A stretch of 64,000 bases of DNA from Rhodovulum bhavnagarense (GTDB lineage: Bacteria > Pseudomonadota > Alphaproteobacteria > Rhodobacterales > Rhodobacteraceae), in NCBI RefSeq assembly GCF_004343505.1, contig NZ_SLXU01000010.1, positions 42,549 to 106,548 on the forward strand, in the 5' to 3' direction. The notes beneath the pieces were generated by a model that did no database searches, was not told the DNA's origin, and saw only the letters and a program-made list of their open reading frames with translations. This document shows, piece by piece, positions 40,307-50,032 of this stretch. How positions within the stretch are numbered: the stretch's first letter is position 1; each line of letters begins with the position of its first letter. Made by a program: the position numbers and the translations under genes.

Positions 40307-41689
40307 ATGACCCGTCTTGCCGTGATCCTTTGCCTTTGCCTGCTGGGCCCGCCCGCCGGCGCAGAGCCGCGCGTGCCCGCCAGCCAGGCCGAGATCGGTC
40401 TCAGCTTTGCGCCCGTGGTGCGCATGGCCGCCCCGGCCGTGGTCAATATCTATGCCCGCCGGATCGTTGCCGACCGGGTAAGCCCATTTGCCGCGGACCC
40501 TTTTTTCTCGGAGTTGTTCCGCGATTTCGGGCGGGTTCAGCCGCGTGTGCAAAATTCCCTGGGCTCGGGCGTGATCGTGTCGCCTGATGGGTTGGTCGTG
40601 TCGAATTACCATGTCGTCGGCCAGGCAACCGAGATCCGCGTGGTTCTGAATGATCGACGCGAATATGACGCCGAGGTTCTTTTGGGTGACGAAGAGGCGG
40701 ATCTTGCCGTCCTGCGCCTCAAAGACGCGCGCGACTTGCCCGCGCTAAGTTTTCGCGAGTCCGATATGGTCGAGGTCGGCGACCTGGTGCTGGCCATCGG
40801 CAACCCTTTCGGCATCGGCCAGACGGTCAGTTCCGGTATCGTGTCGGGGCTGGCACGGTCGGGCCTGTCTATCGGTGGCGGGCGGGGATTGTTCATCCAG
40901 ACCGATGCGGCGATCAATCCGGGCAATTCGGGCGGCGCGCTGGTAGACATGGCCGGAAAGCTGGTTGGGATCAACACCGCGATCCTGTCGCGTTCGGGCG
41001 GGTCGAACGGCATTGGTTTTGCAATCCCGGCGAACCTGGTTGCCCGTTTCGTCGAACAGGCCGAGGCCGGGCATGACCGGTTCCAGCGACCATGGGCTGG
41101 GGTGTCGGGCCAGCCCGTCGATGCCGCGCTGGCAGATGCGCTGGGCATGGGACGGCCGCGCGGCCTGGTTCTGACTGCGGTTCATCCCCAAAGTCCCTTT
41201 GCCAAGGCCGGGCTGGATGTCGGCGACGTGGTGCTGGATCTGGACGGAACGCCGGTCAACACCCCGCAAGAGATGCTTTTCCGCCTGGCGGCCGAGGGGA
41301 CCGGCGGCGTGTTGCCTCTGACCTATCTGCGCGGCGGCCGGGACCGTACCGTGCGCCTGGCCCTGGTCGCGCCCCCCGAAATCCCTGCCCGCGATCCAGT
41401 AACGATCGGGCGCCGCTGGGTTCTCGCGGGGCTCAGTGCGATCAACATCAACCCTGCCGTGGTGCAGGATTACGATCTGCCTGCGAACAGCGCGGGTGTC
41501 CTGGTTGCCGATCCGGGTAGCGTGGGTGCGCGTGTCGGACTGAGGGCCGGGGATATCCTGTTGCGGATCAATGATCGAGAGATTGACGATACCGGCGATG
41601 TCGAACGGGCGGCGACAGTTCAGAGCCCAAACTGGCAGATCGAATACCTGCGCGGTGGACGGCGTGGCGTGCTGCGCTTCCGTGTCTAG
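40307..41689 (+). CDS. DegP/DegQ-type periplasmic serine protease
   Basis: A 460-residue HtrA-family protease. A signal peptide (residues 1-18, cleavage near AGA) sends it to the periplasm. The catalytic triad is His102 (SNYHVVG), Asp132 (EADLAVLRL) and Ser208 (NPGNSGGAL). Two PDZ domains follow (about 245-335 and 370-455), the second ending at the C-terminus. It would degrade or refold damaged envelope proteins. The start MTRLAVILCLCLLG follows GGAAAGGAA; in-frame sequence further upstream runs into the luxI terminator. It is 23 bases before rarA. Confidence 0.92.
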   Translation: MTRLAVILCLCLLGPPAGAEPRVPASQAEIGLSFAPVVRMAAPAVVNIYARRIVADRVSPFAADPFFSELFRDFGRVQPRVQNSLGSGVIVSPDGLVVSNYHVVGQATEIRVVLNDRREYDAEVLLGDEEADLAVLRLKDARDLPALSFRESDMVEVGDLVLAIGNPFGIGQTVSSGIVSGLARSGLSIGGGRGLFIQTDAAINPGNSGGALVDMAGKLVGINTAILSRSGGSNGIGFAIPANLVARFVEQAEAGHDRFQRPWAGVSGQPVDAALADALGMGRPRGLVLTAVHPQSPFAKAGLDVGDVVLDLDGTPVNTPQEMLFRLAAEGTGGVLPLTYLRGGRDRTVRLALVAPPEIPARDPVTIGRRWVLAGLSAININPAVVQDYDLPANSAGVLVADPGSVGARVGLRAGDILLRINDREIDDTGDVERAATVQSPNWQIEYLRGGRRGVLRFRV

Positions 41690-41712
41690 GCCGGCTGGGA
41701 TAGGGTTGGCCC

Positions 41713-43026
41713 ATGGCTGACCTTTTCGATCAGAGCAATGGTTCCAATGTTCCGTCGGGCCACCGACCGCTGGCCGACCGCTTGCGGCCCAAACGCCTGG
41801 CCGATGTCATCGGGCAGGATCATATCCTTGGCCGCGATGCGCCGCTGGGCGTGATGCTGGCCTCGGGGACGTTGTCCTCGGTGATCTTCTGGGGGCCGCC
41901 GGGCGTCGGCAAGACCACCATCGCGCGGCTTTTGGCCGACGAGACCGACCTGCATTTCGTTCAGATCAGCGCGATCTTTACCGGGGTGGCGGACCTGAAA
42001 AAGGTGTTCGAGGCCGCGAGGATGCGCCAAGCCAACGGTCAGGGGACGCTTTTGTTCGTGGATGAAATCCACCGCTTCAACAAGGCCCAGCAGGATGGAT
42101 TCTTGCCGCATATGGAGGATGGCACGATCCTGTTGGTCGGTGCGACCACCGAGAACCCCAGTTTCGAGCTGAACGCCGCGCTGATGTCGCGCGCACAGGT
42201 GCTGGTACTCGAACGACTGGATCTTGCGCATCTGGAGCTTCTGGCACAACGGGCCGAACACGAACTGGGCCATGCGCTGCCGCTGACCGGTCCGGCGCGC
42301 GATAGCCTTTTGGAAATGGCCGATGGCGATGGCCGGGCGCTGTTGAACCTGGTCGAGCAGGTCGCGGCATGGACGGTCGAGGGGGCGTTGTCGCCCACCG
42401 ACCTGGCGCGCCGCCTGCAACGGCGCGCCGCGCAATACGACAAGTCGGGCGAGGCGCACTATAATCTTATCTCGGCGCTGCATAAATCCGTGCGGGGGTC
42501 CGACCCGGACGCCGCGCTCTACTGGTTCTCCCGGATGCTGGAAGGGGGCGAAGACCCCCGCTTTCTGGCCCGCCGGATCACCCGCATGGCGATCGAGGAT
42601 ATCGGCCTGGCAGACCCGCAGGCACAAACAGTATGCCTTGATGCCTGGGCTGTCTATGAACGGCTGGGCAGTCCAGAGGGCGAGTTGGCGCTGGCGCAGG
42701 CCGTTCTTTATCTTGCTCTGGCGCCGAAATCGAACGCGGGTTACGCCGCCTACAAGAATGCTCGTGCTGCGGCCCGGCGCAGCGGGTCAGAGCCGCCGCC
42801 GAAACACATCCTGAACGCGCCGACGCAGATGATGAAGGATCAGGGCTACGGCGTGGGCTATGAATACGATCACGATACCGAGGCTGGTTTTTCCGGGCAG
42901 GACTATTTCCCCGAGGCGATGAAACGGGGCGTTTATTACATCCCGGTCGAACGCGGATTCGAGCGCGAACTCAAGAGGCGGCTGGACTATTTCACCAAAC
43001 TGCGCGCAAAGCGGCAGGATGGTTGA
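41713..43026 (+). CDS. rarA: Replication-associated recombination protein A
   Basis: AAA+ ATPase (RarA/MgsA, homologous to yeast Mgs1 and human WRNIP1) acting at stalled replication forks. The 437-residue protein has Walker A GPPGVGKTT (61-69), Walker B LFVDEIHRFNKAQQD, a sensor motif ATTENPSFELN and the C-terminal tetramerisation region with GYGVGYEYDHDTEAGFSGQ. Start and length are normal. In relatives rarA is commonly followed by crcB and an rluC-type gene; here only a short open frame stands before rluC. Confidence 0.95.
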   Translation: MADLFDQSNGSNVPSGHRPLADRLRPKRLADVIGQDHILGRDAPLGVMLASGTLSSVIFWGPPGVGKTTIARLLADETDLHFVQISAIFTGVADLKKVFEAARMRQANGQGTLLFVDEIHRFNKAQQDGFLPHMEDGTILLVGATTENPSFELNAALMSRAQVLVLERLDLAHLELLAQRAEHELGHALPLTGPARDSLLEMADGDGRALLNLVEQVAAWTVEGALSPTDLARRLQRRAAQYDKSGEAHYNLISALHKSVRGSDPDAALYWFSRMLEGGEDPRFLARRITRMAIEDIGLADPQAQTVCLDAWAVYERLGSPEGELALAQAVLYLALAPKSNAGYAAYKNARAAARRSGSEPPPKHILNAPTQMMKDQGYGVGYEYDHDTEAGFSGQDYFPEAMKRGVYYIPVERGFERELKRRLDYFTKLRAKRQDG

Positions 43027-43058
43027 CACCCGAAGCCCGAGGCGACACAGCACGGACA

Positions 43059-43181
43059 ATGACATTTCCAAGGATCACCCAGGCGAGCAGCGTGCGGGCG
43101 GCGGGGCGTCACCCGGCGACCTATCTCAATGGTTCCGCCGCGGTGGGCTTGATGCCGGTTTTATGGGGGCAAATAACGTGA
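43059..43181 (+). CDS. Possible 40-residue small protein upstream of rluC
   Basis: An open frame MTFPRITQASSVRAAG, ending GLMPVLWGQIT, whose TGA overlaps the GTG start of rluC (GTGA). The overlap is the pattern of translational coupling, which gives it some support. There is no good ribosome site and I recognise no family. It could be a coupling leader peptide, a relic of a gene lost between rarA and rluC, or chance. Confidence 0.25.
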   Translation: MTFPRITQASSVRAAGRHPATYLNGSAAVGLMPVLWGQIT

Positions 43182-44218
43182 GTGGCGTGCAAACCTTGAC
43201 GGTCGAGGCGGGCGAAGGCGATCAACGACTCGACCGCTGGTTCCGTCGCCGGTTCCCCCATATCCCGCAGGGCCGGATCGAAAAGATGTGCCGCAAGGGT
43301 GAAATCCGAGTCGATGGCGGGCGGGTCAAAACCGCAACCCGGTTGCAAGAGGGGCAAAGCGTCCGAATCCCTCCCCTGCCCGCGAGCGCGGCGCCCCTGC
43401 ACGACCGTCCCCGCGTTTCAGAGGCCGACGCGGCGATGATCCGCGAATGCGTGCTTTATCGCGACGACCACATCATCGCGCTGAACAAGCCGCCGGGCCT
43501 GCCTGTGCAAGGCGGTAGCGGCCAGGCGCGTCATGTCGATGGGCTGGCCGAGGCGCTGTGCTTCGACCTCGACGAAAAGCCCCGGCTGGTTCACCGGCTG
43601 GACAAGGATACCTCTGGTGTCTTGCTGCTGGCGCGCACGCGGGCGGTGGCGAATGCGCTTACCGCCGCGTTTCGCGCGCGCGAAACGCGCAAGATCTACT
43701 GGGCCGCCGTGGCGGGCACGCCCAGCCCCGCGATGGGGACGATTCGCTTCGGGCTGGTCAAGGCGCCGGGCCATGGCGCTGGCGGCGAGGGCGAAAAGAT
43801 GCGCTGCGTGCATCCCGGCGCCGTGGATACGACGCCGGGGGCAAAACGGGCGGTAACCGATTACGCGGTGCTGTCCTCACTGGGGCGGCGGGTCAGTTGG
43901 TGCGCGCTTGTGCCCGTTACCGGGCGCACCCACCAGTTGCGCGCGCATATGGCCGAGATCGGTCACCCCGTCGTGGGCGATGGGAAATACGGTGGTTCGG
44001 GTCAGGAAAACCTGGGCGAGGGCTGGGGCGCGCAGCTGGGCGGTGAGATCAGCCGCAAGCTGCACCTGCATGCCCGTCACCTTGTGCTGGCCCATCCGGT
44101 CACGGGCGCGACCTTGCGCCTGACCGCGCCCCTGCCGCCGCATATGCAGCGCACATGGGACATGCTGGGCTGGAATGCGGCCGATGTGCCCGCCGACCCG
44201 TTCGAGGACCTGGAATGA
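43178..44218 (+). CDS. 23S rRNA pseudouridine synthase, RluC/RluD family
   Basis: A 346-residue pseudouridine synthase. An S4 RNA-binding domain (about 10-75) has RLDRWFRRRFPHIPQGRIEK; the catalytic domain has the active Asp in HRLDKDTSGVLLLART, and the conserved VTGRTHQLRAHM and HPVVGDGKYG. GTG is chosen because MSGVQTLTVE is the usual N-terminus and a GGGGG site lies eight bases before it; the frame stays open upstream through unrelated sequence. The order next to rarA and the S4 domain suggest RluC, but RluD cannot be excluded. Its stop overlaps the next ATG. Confidence 0.9.
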   Translation: MSGVQTLTVEAGEGDQRLDRWFRRRFPHIPQGRIEKMCRKGEIRVDGGRVKTATRLQEGQSVRIPPLPASAAPLHDRPRVSEADAAMIRECVLYRDDHIIALNKPPGLPVQGGSGQARHVDGLAEALCFDLDEKPRLVHRLDKDTSGVLLLARTRAVANALTAAFRARETRKIYWAAVAGTPSPAMGTIRFGLVKAPGHGAGGEGEKMRCVHPGAVDTTPGAKRAVTDYAVLSSLGRRVSWCALVPVTGRTHQLRAHMAEIGHPVVGDGKYGGSGQENLGEGWGAQLGGEISRKLHLHARHLVLAHPVTGATLRLTAPLPPHMQRTWDMLGWNAADVPADPFEDLE

Positions 44219-44889
44219 CCGACCTCAAGCTGGCGGTGTTCGATATCGATGGCACCCTTGTCGACAGCCAGGACATGATCGTGCGCGCAATGACACATGC
44301 GTTCGAGGCGCTGGCCCTGCCGGTACCCGCGCGGCCCGAGATCTTGTCGATCATCGGGTTGTCGCTGCCGCAGGCGATGGCGCGCCTGGCCCCTGCGCTG
44401 GTTCCTGACCGGCTGGATGATGCCGTGACAGCCTATCGCGACTCGTTCTTTGCGATGCGCAGCACTGACGGGGCGGCGGCGGCGCTGTTTCCAGGGGCGC
44501 GCGCGGCGCTGGATGCGTTGCATATGCGTGACGAGGTTTTGCTGGGGGTGGCCACGGGAAAGGCCCGGCGTGGGCTCGTCCACATGGTCGAGACGCACGG
44601 GCTGGAGGGATATTTCCAGACGACGCATACCGCCGACGAACATCCCTCCAAGCCCCATCCCGCGATGCTGGAGGCTGCGCTGGCCGAGACCGGGGTCGCG
44701 CCGGGCCGCGCGGTGATGATCGGCGACACGAGTTTCGATATCGAGATGGGCCGGGCCGCGGGCTATCGCACCATCGGGGTGGCCTGGGGCTATCACCCGG
44801 TGTCAGCGTTGCACGCCGCCGGTGTGGATCGCGTGATCGACGATTTCGCCGCGCTTGGCCCTGCGCTTGCGGAATTTTGGGAGGGTTAG
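44215..44889 (+). CDS. HAD-superfamily hydrolase (phosphoglycolate-phosphatase-like)
   Basis: A 224-residue HAD hydrolase with a small helical cap. Motif I is FDIDGTLVDS (residues 8-17), with the nucleophile Asp9 and Asp11; motif II is the Thr in VATGKARRG; motif III/IV is the Lys in SKPHPAM and the acidic pair in MIGDTSFDIEMG. Similar proteins act on phosphoglycolate, beta-phosphoglucomutase-type substrates or nucleotides. The ATG overlaps the end of the rluC-like gene, and the ATP12 chaperone starts two bases after it, so the three form one operon. Confidence 0.88.
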   Translation: MTDLKLAVFDIDGTLVDSQDMIVRAMTHAFEALALPVPARPEILSIIGLSLPQAMARLAPALVPDRLDDAVTAYRDSFFAMRSTDGAAAALFPGARAALDALHMRDEVLLGVATGKARRGLVHMVETHGLEGYFQTTHTADEHPSKPHPAMLEAALAETGVAPGRAVMIGDTSFDIEMGRAAGYRTIGVAWGYHPVSALHAAGVDRVIDDFAALGPALAEFWEG

Positions 44890-44891
44890 AC

Positions 44892-45608
44892 ATGGTCGAA
44901 TGGGCGCCCAAACGTTTTTGGAAGACGACGGAGGTGGTCGGCACCGAGGGCGGTTTCACCGTTCATCTGGACGGGCGGCCGGTCAAGACGCCGGCCAAGG
45001 CAGCCTTCGTGGTGCCGACCCGCGCCATGGCCGAGGCCGCCGCCACCGAATGGGATGCACAAGGCGATCTCATAAACCCGTTGACCATGCCGGTGACCCG
45101 CTCGGTCAATGCGGCGCTTGACAAGGTGGCCACTCAAAAGGCCGAGGTCGTGGCCTTGATCGCGGCCTATGGTGAAAGCGATCTGCTGTGTCACCGTGCC
45201 GATACGCCCGCGGAACTGGCCGCGCGTCAGGCGCAGGCCTGGGACCCGCTATTGGATTGGGCGGGAACGGCGCTGGACGCGCGGCTGAACGTGATCTGCG
45301 GTGTTTTGCCCTGTCCTCAGCCGGATGCGACCCTTGCCGCCCTGCGCGCACAGGTGTCGGGACAGGACATATTTTGCCTTACGGCGCTGTACGATCTTGT
45401 GGGGTTGTCCGGGTCCTTGGTTATCGGGCTTGCTGCGATCCATGCCGTCGCCCCGATCGAGCGGCTTTGGGAAATTTCGCGGATCGACGAGACTTGGCAG
45501 GAAGAACAATGGGGTGTCGATACCGAGGCCGCCGAGGCCGCCGGACTGAAACGGCGCGATTTCCTGCATGCGAGACGTTTTTACGATCTTGCGCGGATAT
45601 CCGCCTGA
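44892..45608 (+). CDS. ATP12-family F1-ATPase assembly chaperone
   Basis: A 238-residue homologue of mitochondrial Atp12, which binds the alpha subunit of F1 during assembly. Alphaproteobacteria are the main bacterial group with this family. Recognisable parts are KRFWKTTEVV and the small beta domain FTVHLDGRPVKTPAKA at the N-terminus, then the helical PMTRSVNAALDKV-like MPVTRSVNAALDKV, YGESDLLCHRAD, and QEEQWGVDTEAAEAA near the end. A GGGAGG site precedes the ATG by six bases. An in-frame start five codons earlier overlaps the HAD gene and is less likely. Confidence 0.9.
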   Translation: MVEWAPKRFWKTTEVVGTEGGFTVHLDGRPVKTPAKAAFVVPTRAMAEAAATEWDAQGDLINPLTMPVTRSVNAALDKVATQKAEVVALIAAYGESDLLCHRADTPAELAARQAQAWDPLLDWAGTALDARLNVICGVLPCPQPDATLAALRAQVSGQDIFCLTALYDLVGLSGSLVIGLAAIHAVAPIERLWEISRIDETWQEEQWGVDTEAAEAAGLKRRDFLHARRFYDLARISA

Positions 45609-45839
45609 TGCCCGAGGGGTGGGCCGGATTGCCTAAAATCTAGACATTTTGTTTCCCACATCCGACGATCTGACTTCCGACGTCCATCGGGGCAGTGCAG
45701 CCTTGACGGATTGGCGGGATTTTGCCCAAACTTGCGGCATCGATCGGGGCGTTGCCTGTCTCTCGCGTCGTCCCATGCCCTGACGGGCAGGAGATAATTA
45801 AAACCGTCCGCACGGGCGGAGCATCAGGAAGAGGTAAAT
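45609..45839 (+). other. Intergenic region before bztA
   Basis: A 231-base gap that should carry the bztABCD promoter. TTGACG at 45703-45708 is a good -35, but the hexamer 17 bases later (CCAAAC) is weak. A strong AGGAAGAGG-like ribosome region lies just before bztA. I see no gene. Confidence 0.45.
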
Positions 45840-46859
45840 ATGAAAAAATCGGTAATTCTCGGCGCGCTGACTGTTGCCGGTCTGCTTGCTGGCGCGGCGG
45901 GCGCCGCGACGCTGGACGATGTCAAGGCCCGTGGCAAGTTGAACTGCGGGATCAATACCGGTCTTGTCGGATTCGCCGCGCCCGATGCCAACGGCGAATG
46001 GAGCGGTTTTGACGTTGCCTATTGCCGGGCGCTGGCCGGGGCTGTTCTGGGCGATCCGAGCGCGATCGAGTTCGTCTCGCTGACCGGCAAGACGCGCTTT
46101 ACCGCGCTGGCCTCGGGCGAGATCGACGCGCTGTCGCGCAACACCACCTGGACCCTGACCCGTGATGTTGACCTCAAGTTCACCTTTGTCGGCGTGAACT
46201 ACTATGACGGTCAAGGGTTCATGGTTCCCAAGGCGCTGGGCGTGACCTCGGCCAAGGAACTTGATGGCGCGACGGTCTGCATCCAGACCGGTACCACGAC
46301 AGAGTTGAACCTCGCGGATTTCTTCCGCACCAACAATATCAGCTATGAGCCGGTTCCGATCGAGACCAATGCCGAGGCGCAGCAGCAGTTCCTTGCCGGT
46401 GCCTGCGATGTCTACACGACCGACGCCTCTGGCCTGGCCGCGACCCGCGCCACGTTCGAGAATCCGGGCGATTACGCGATTCTGCCCGAAATCATCTCGA
46501 AAGAGCCCCTGGGCCCGCTGGTCCGGCACGGTGACGATGGGTGGGCCGATATCGCCCGTTGGACGCTGAACGCGCTGATTGCCGCCGAAGAACTTGGCGT
46601 CACCTCGGCCAATATCGATGAGATGGCGGCTGCGCCCACCTCCAACCCCGAGATCAACCGCCTGCTCGGCACCGAGGGCAACATGGGTGAAATGCTGGGC
46701 CTGCCGGCGGATTGGGCCGTCAAGGCGATCAAGGCCGGTGGCAATTATGGCGAGATTTTCGAGAAATATATCGGCGAGACCACTCCGGTCGGCCTGGCGC
46801 GCGGCTTGAATGCGCAGTGGACCAACGGCGGCCTGATGTACGCCCCGCCGTTCCGCTAA
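45840..46859 (+). CDS. bztA: General amino-acid ABC transporter, substrate-binding protein
   Basis: Periplasmic binding protein of a BztABCD/AapJQMP-type system for glutamate, glutamine, aspartate and asparagine. The 339-residue protein has a signal peptide ending AGA-ATL near residue 22, then the typical KLNCGINTGLVGFAAPDANG and VSLTGKTRFTALASGEID segments, and ISKEPLGPLVRHGDDGW. Length and order match BztA of Rhodobacter capsulatus and AapJ of Rhizobium. It is followed by a hairpin, then the two permeases and the ATPase. Exact substrate range cannot be read from the sequence. Confidence 0.93.
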   Translation: MKKSVILGALTVAGLLAGAAGAATLDDVKARGKLNCGINTGLVGFAAPDANGEWSGFDVAYCRALAGAVLGDPSAIEFVSLTGKTRFTALASGEIDALSRNTTWTLTRDVDLKFTFVGVNYYDGQGFMVPKALGVTSAKELDGATVCIQTGTTTELNLADFFRTNNISYEPVPIETNAEAQQQFLAGACDVYTTDASGLAATRATFENPGDYAILPEIISKEPLGPLVRHGDDGWADIARWTLNALIAAEELGVTSANIDEMAAAPTSNPEINRLLGTEGNMGEMLGLPADWAVKAIKAGGNYGEIFEKYIGETTPVGLARGLNAQWTNGGLMYAPPFR

Positions 46860-46868
46860 GACAACGGC

Positions 46869-46904
46869 AAGGGCGCGAAGCACCGCTTCGCGCCCTTGTT
46901 GTTT
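46869..46904 (+). terminator. Hairpin after bztA (partial terminator)
   Basis: AAGGGCGCGAAGC pairs perfectly with GCTTCGCGCCCTT over 13 positions around ACC, followed by GTTGTTT. In binding-protein operons such hairpins let the binding protein be made in excess over the membrane subunits. Confidence 0.75.
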
Positions 46905-47015
46905 CGAACGCCCGAGACAAAGCAATTCGCGCGGAACCGGATGCGCCGCCACGGGCGGACGCAGGACGTTTCTTTTATTCGACCGCCGGTCCGACAGCCA
47001 CGGGGGAGAACCCTG

Positions 47016-48272
47016 ATGTCGACGATTTCCAATTCGCCGAAAGCTGAGTTTCGGCTGAGCATGCTGATATATGATACGCGCTACCGATCGATGACGATCC
47101 AGGTGGTCGCATTGATGGCCTTCATGTTGATGGCCGCGTGGATCATAAATAATACCGCGCAAAACCTTGCCGATCTGGGCAAACCGATCCAGTTCGGATT
47201 TCTCACCGAATCCGCACAATACGATATCAACCAGAGCCTGATCGAGTACGACAATCAGGACAGCCACCTGCGCGCCTCGGTCGTGGGGCTGTTGAACACA
47301 TTGCTGGTCGCGGTGCTGGGCTGTGCGCTGGCAACGGTGCTGGGTGTATTGATCGGGGTGTTGCGGCTATCCACGAACTGGCTGGTGGCACGCATCATGA
47401 CCGTCTATGTCGAGATGTTCCGCAACGTTCCGGTTTTGTTGTGGATCGTCTTTGTCATGGCGATCCTGATCGAAAGCCTGCCACAACCGCGGGCCTTTCG
47501 AGGGGAAAATCCCGAAGCCTCGATGCTGTTCGGCGACAGCGTGGCGCTAACCAACCGGGGCTTTTACATCCCAGAGCCGCTGTTCAGTCGCCCGCTGGGC
47601 GATTTGTCGGTCCTTGGTGCGTTCAACGTCAGTCTTGAATTCCTGGTCATCGTCGCCGTGCTGGTGGTGTCGTTCTTCGTTTCGGGGGTGATCCGCAAAC
47701 GCGCGGATCGTATCCAGAATGAAACGGGCATCCGCCCGACCACTTGGTACCTGCGGCTGGTCGTCATCGTTCTGCCGGTGCTGGCGGTGCTGATCGCACT
47801 GGGTTTCCACGTGGGCAAGCCCGAGTTGAAAGGGTTCAATTTCCAGGGCGGTATTCACATGCGGACGTCGCTGATCGCATTGTGGCTGGCGCTAAGCTTC
47901 TACACTGCGGCCTTTATCGCCGAAATCGTGCGTGGCGGTATCCTGGCGATTTCAAGGGGTCAGAGCGAGGCCGCCGCGGCATTGGGCCTGCGCCCCAAGC
48001 GCATCATGTCACTGGTGATCTTGCCACAGGCGATGCGCGTCATCATCCCGCCGCTGATTTCGCAATATCTGAACCTGACCAAGAACTCGTCCCTGGCGAT
48101 CGCGGTGGGCTATATGGACATCACCGGAACACTGGGGGGGATCACGATGAACCAGACCGGGCGCGAACTCGAATGCGTTCTGCTCTTGATGCTGGTTTAC
48201 CTGACGATATCGTTGATCATCTCGCTGGTGATGAACTGGTACAACGACCGCGTCAAACTGGTGGAGAGGTAA
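47016..48272 (+). CDS. bztB: General amino-acid ABC transporter permease BztB
   Basis: First permease subunit, 418 residues, homologous to AapQ. The N-terminal helix is followed by a periplasmic loop and a BPD_transp_1 core with the EAA-type motif SEAAAALGLRPKRIMSLVILP (about residues 325-345) that docks on the ATPase. Eight or so helices are predicted. The start MSTISNSPKAEFRLS is preceded by GGGGGAG; earlier in-frame ATG codons lie in the bztA hairpin region and are rejected. bztC begins one base after the stop. Confidence 0.92.
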   Translation: MSTISNSPKAEFRLSMLIYDTRYRSMTIQVVALMAFMLMAAWIINNTAQNLADLGKPIQFGFLTESAQYDINQSLIEYDNQDSHLRASVVGLLNTLLVAVLGCALATVLGVLIGVLRLSTNWLVARIMTVYVEMFRNVPVLLWIVFVMAILIESLPQPRAFRGENPEASMLFGDSVALTNRGFYIPEPLFSRPLGDLSVLGAFNVSLEFLVIVAVLVVSFFVSGVIRKRADRIQNETGIRPTTWYLRLVVIVLPVLAVLIALGFHVGKPELKGFNFQGGIHMRTSLIALWLALSFYTAAFIAEIVRGGILAISRGQSEAAAALGLRPKRIMSLVILPQAMRVIIPPLISQYLNLTKNSSLAIAVGYMDITGTLGGITMNQTGRELECVLLLMLVYLTISLIISLVMNWYNDRVKLVER

Positions 48273-48273
48273 G

Positions 48274-50019
48274 ATGAGCAACCTGTCTTACGTCCGCACC
48301 GAAATGCTGGGTGAACAATCGCCACCGGGCACGGCCATAGGCATCGTCGGCTGGTTGAGGGCAAACCTGTTTTCCAACTGGCTGAACACGATCCTGACGC
48401 TGGTTTCGCTGGTTTTCATCTACCAGGTCTTCGCGGCCATTTTGCCATGGTTGATCCATTCAAGCTGGACGGCCAATTCGTTGCAGGAATGCCGCGCACA
48501 GGTCGATGCCGCTTATGGGATGGCGGCAGAGGGCGGTTGCTGGGCCGTCATCCGCGAGCGTTACCTCCAGCTTGTCTTTGGTTTTTACCCTTCGGAACTT
48601 TACTGGCGACCGATCCTCGCCTTTGGGCTGACGCTTGTCGCGCTGGCGCCGATCCTCTTTACCGCGTTGCCGCGCAAGATGCTGTGGCTTTCGCCTTTTG
48701 CGCCCTTCGTCGTGCCCTGGCTGTTATGGGGCGGGACGGTGTGGGTGCCGCTTCTGGTGGTTGCGGGCCTTGGGCTGGCTTACGTCGTTACGCGCGTCCT
48801 TTCCAGCCATGTCTCGGGCTTGCTGGCGGTTCCGGTCGCTGCTCTGGTGGCGATCTTGTGGTGGCTTTATGCCGTGATGCCGGTCAATGACGCGGTCACG
48901 GCGATGATCGCCAATCAACGCATCCCCGATGTCAGCGCCGACATGCGCGACAAGGTCGAGATCTTGCCCGGCGAGATCGCCGCGCTTGATGCGCAGATCG
49001 CGGCCCTGGGCCAGACGGTTGGCAGGGCAGAGGCCGAAAAGGATGCCTTGGTGTCGGCCCTTGAAGCGGCTGAAACCGAGGCGGCACGCACCGCCGTGTT
49101 GTCCGCGATCCATGAGTTGCGCGGCCCACGAGACGCGCTTGCCGCGCTGGAAAAGCAACGGCTGGTGCGCAACGAGGAACTGAGCCGCGCGCGCACCCTG
49201 CTCGCGGGGCTGGAGGCATTGCCCGAGAACCGGACCACTCGCGAGACGTTGCTTGCGCAGCTTGCCAACGCGACCGGGGCCGCGCGCGGCGATCTTGAGG
49301 CGCGGCTCGCCACGGTCGACAATCGCATCGCCTCGGTGGTCAAGGAGGTCGGGCGTGTCGGTCTGATCCCGGTGGAAAGCCGCAGGTTCGGCGGTTTCAT
49401 GCTGTCGATCACCATCGGGTTGGTCGCGATCACCGCGTCATTGCCGATCGGGGTCATGCTGGCGCTGGGGCGACAGTCCGACCTTCTTATCCTGCGCGCG
49501 ATTTGCGTCGGCTTCATCGAGTTCATCCGCGGCGTGCCGCTGATCACGCTCTTGTTCGTGGCCTCGGTACTGCTGAACTATTTCCTGCCGCCGGGCACCA
49601 GTTTCGATATCATCTTGCGGGTGATGATCATGGTGACGCTTTTTGCCTCGGCCTACATGGCCGAGGTAATACGGGGCGGGCTGGCCGCGCTGCCCAAGGG
49701 CCAGTACGAGGCGGCAGATGCGCTTGGCCTCGATTACTGGAAGGCGCAGCGACTGATCATCATGCCGCAGGCGCTGAAGATCTCGATCCCCGGTATCGTG
49801 TCCACCTTTATCGGGGTGTTCAAGGACACCACGCTGGTCTCGATCATCGGGCTGCTCGATCCGCTGGGGCTGTCCAACGCGATCCGCGCCAACACCGCCT
49901 GGAACGGCATCGTTTGGGAGCTCTATGGCTTTATCGCGCTGATGTTCTTCGTCTTCTGTTTCTCCATGTCCCGCTATTCGATGTACCTGGAGCGTAAGCT
50001 CCGGACCGGGCACCGCTGA
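48274..50019 (+). CDS. bztC: General amino-acid ABC transporter permease BztC with coiled-coil insertion
   Basis: Second permease subunit, 581 residues, longer than the roughly 380-435 residues I expect for AapM/BztC. Residues 1-210 carry six or so helices and the family segment [18 protein letters not shown]. Residues about 222-360 are an added hydrophilic stretch rich in Ala, Glu, Leu and Arg with heptad character, predicted to be coiled coil and to sit between two helices. The C-terminal core (about 375-575) is a normal BPD_transp_1 domain with the EAA motif [18 protein letters not shown]. Base composition of the insert does not differ visibly, and the frame is intact. Confidence 0.9.
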   Translation: MSNLSYVRTEMLGEQSPPGTAIGIVGWLRANLFSNWLNTILTLVSLVFIYQVFAAILPWLIHSSWTANSLQECRAQVDAAYGMAAEGGCWAVIRERYLQLVFGFYPSELYWRPILAFGLTLVALAPILFTALPRKMLWLSPFAPFVVPWLLWGGTVWVPLLVVAGLGLAYVVTRVLSSHVSGLLAVPVAALVAILWWLYAVMPVNDAVTAMIANQRIPDVSADMRDKVEILPGEIAALDAQIAALGQTVGRAEAEKDALVSALEAAETEAARTAVLSAIHELRGPRDALAALEKQRLVRNEELSRARTLLAGLEALPENRTTRETLLAQLANATGAARGDLEARLATVDNRIASVVKEVGRVGLIPVESRRFGGFMLSITIGLVAITASLPIGVMLALGRQSDLLILRAICVGFIEFIRGVPLITLLFVASVLLNYFLPPGTSFDIILRVMIMVTLFASAYMAEVIRGGLAALPKGQYEAADALGLDYWKAQRLIIMPQALKISIPGIVSTFIGVFKDTTLVSIIGLLDPLGLSNAIRANTAWNGIVWELYGFIALMFFVFCFSMSRYSMYLERKLRTGHR

Positions 50020-50032
50020 GGAGGCTATCGTC

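Noticed and set aside
45712..45725. Sigma-54 type promoter TGGC...TTGC before bztA
   Set aside because: The GG-to-GC spacing is one base short of the strict sigma-54 requirement.
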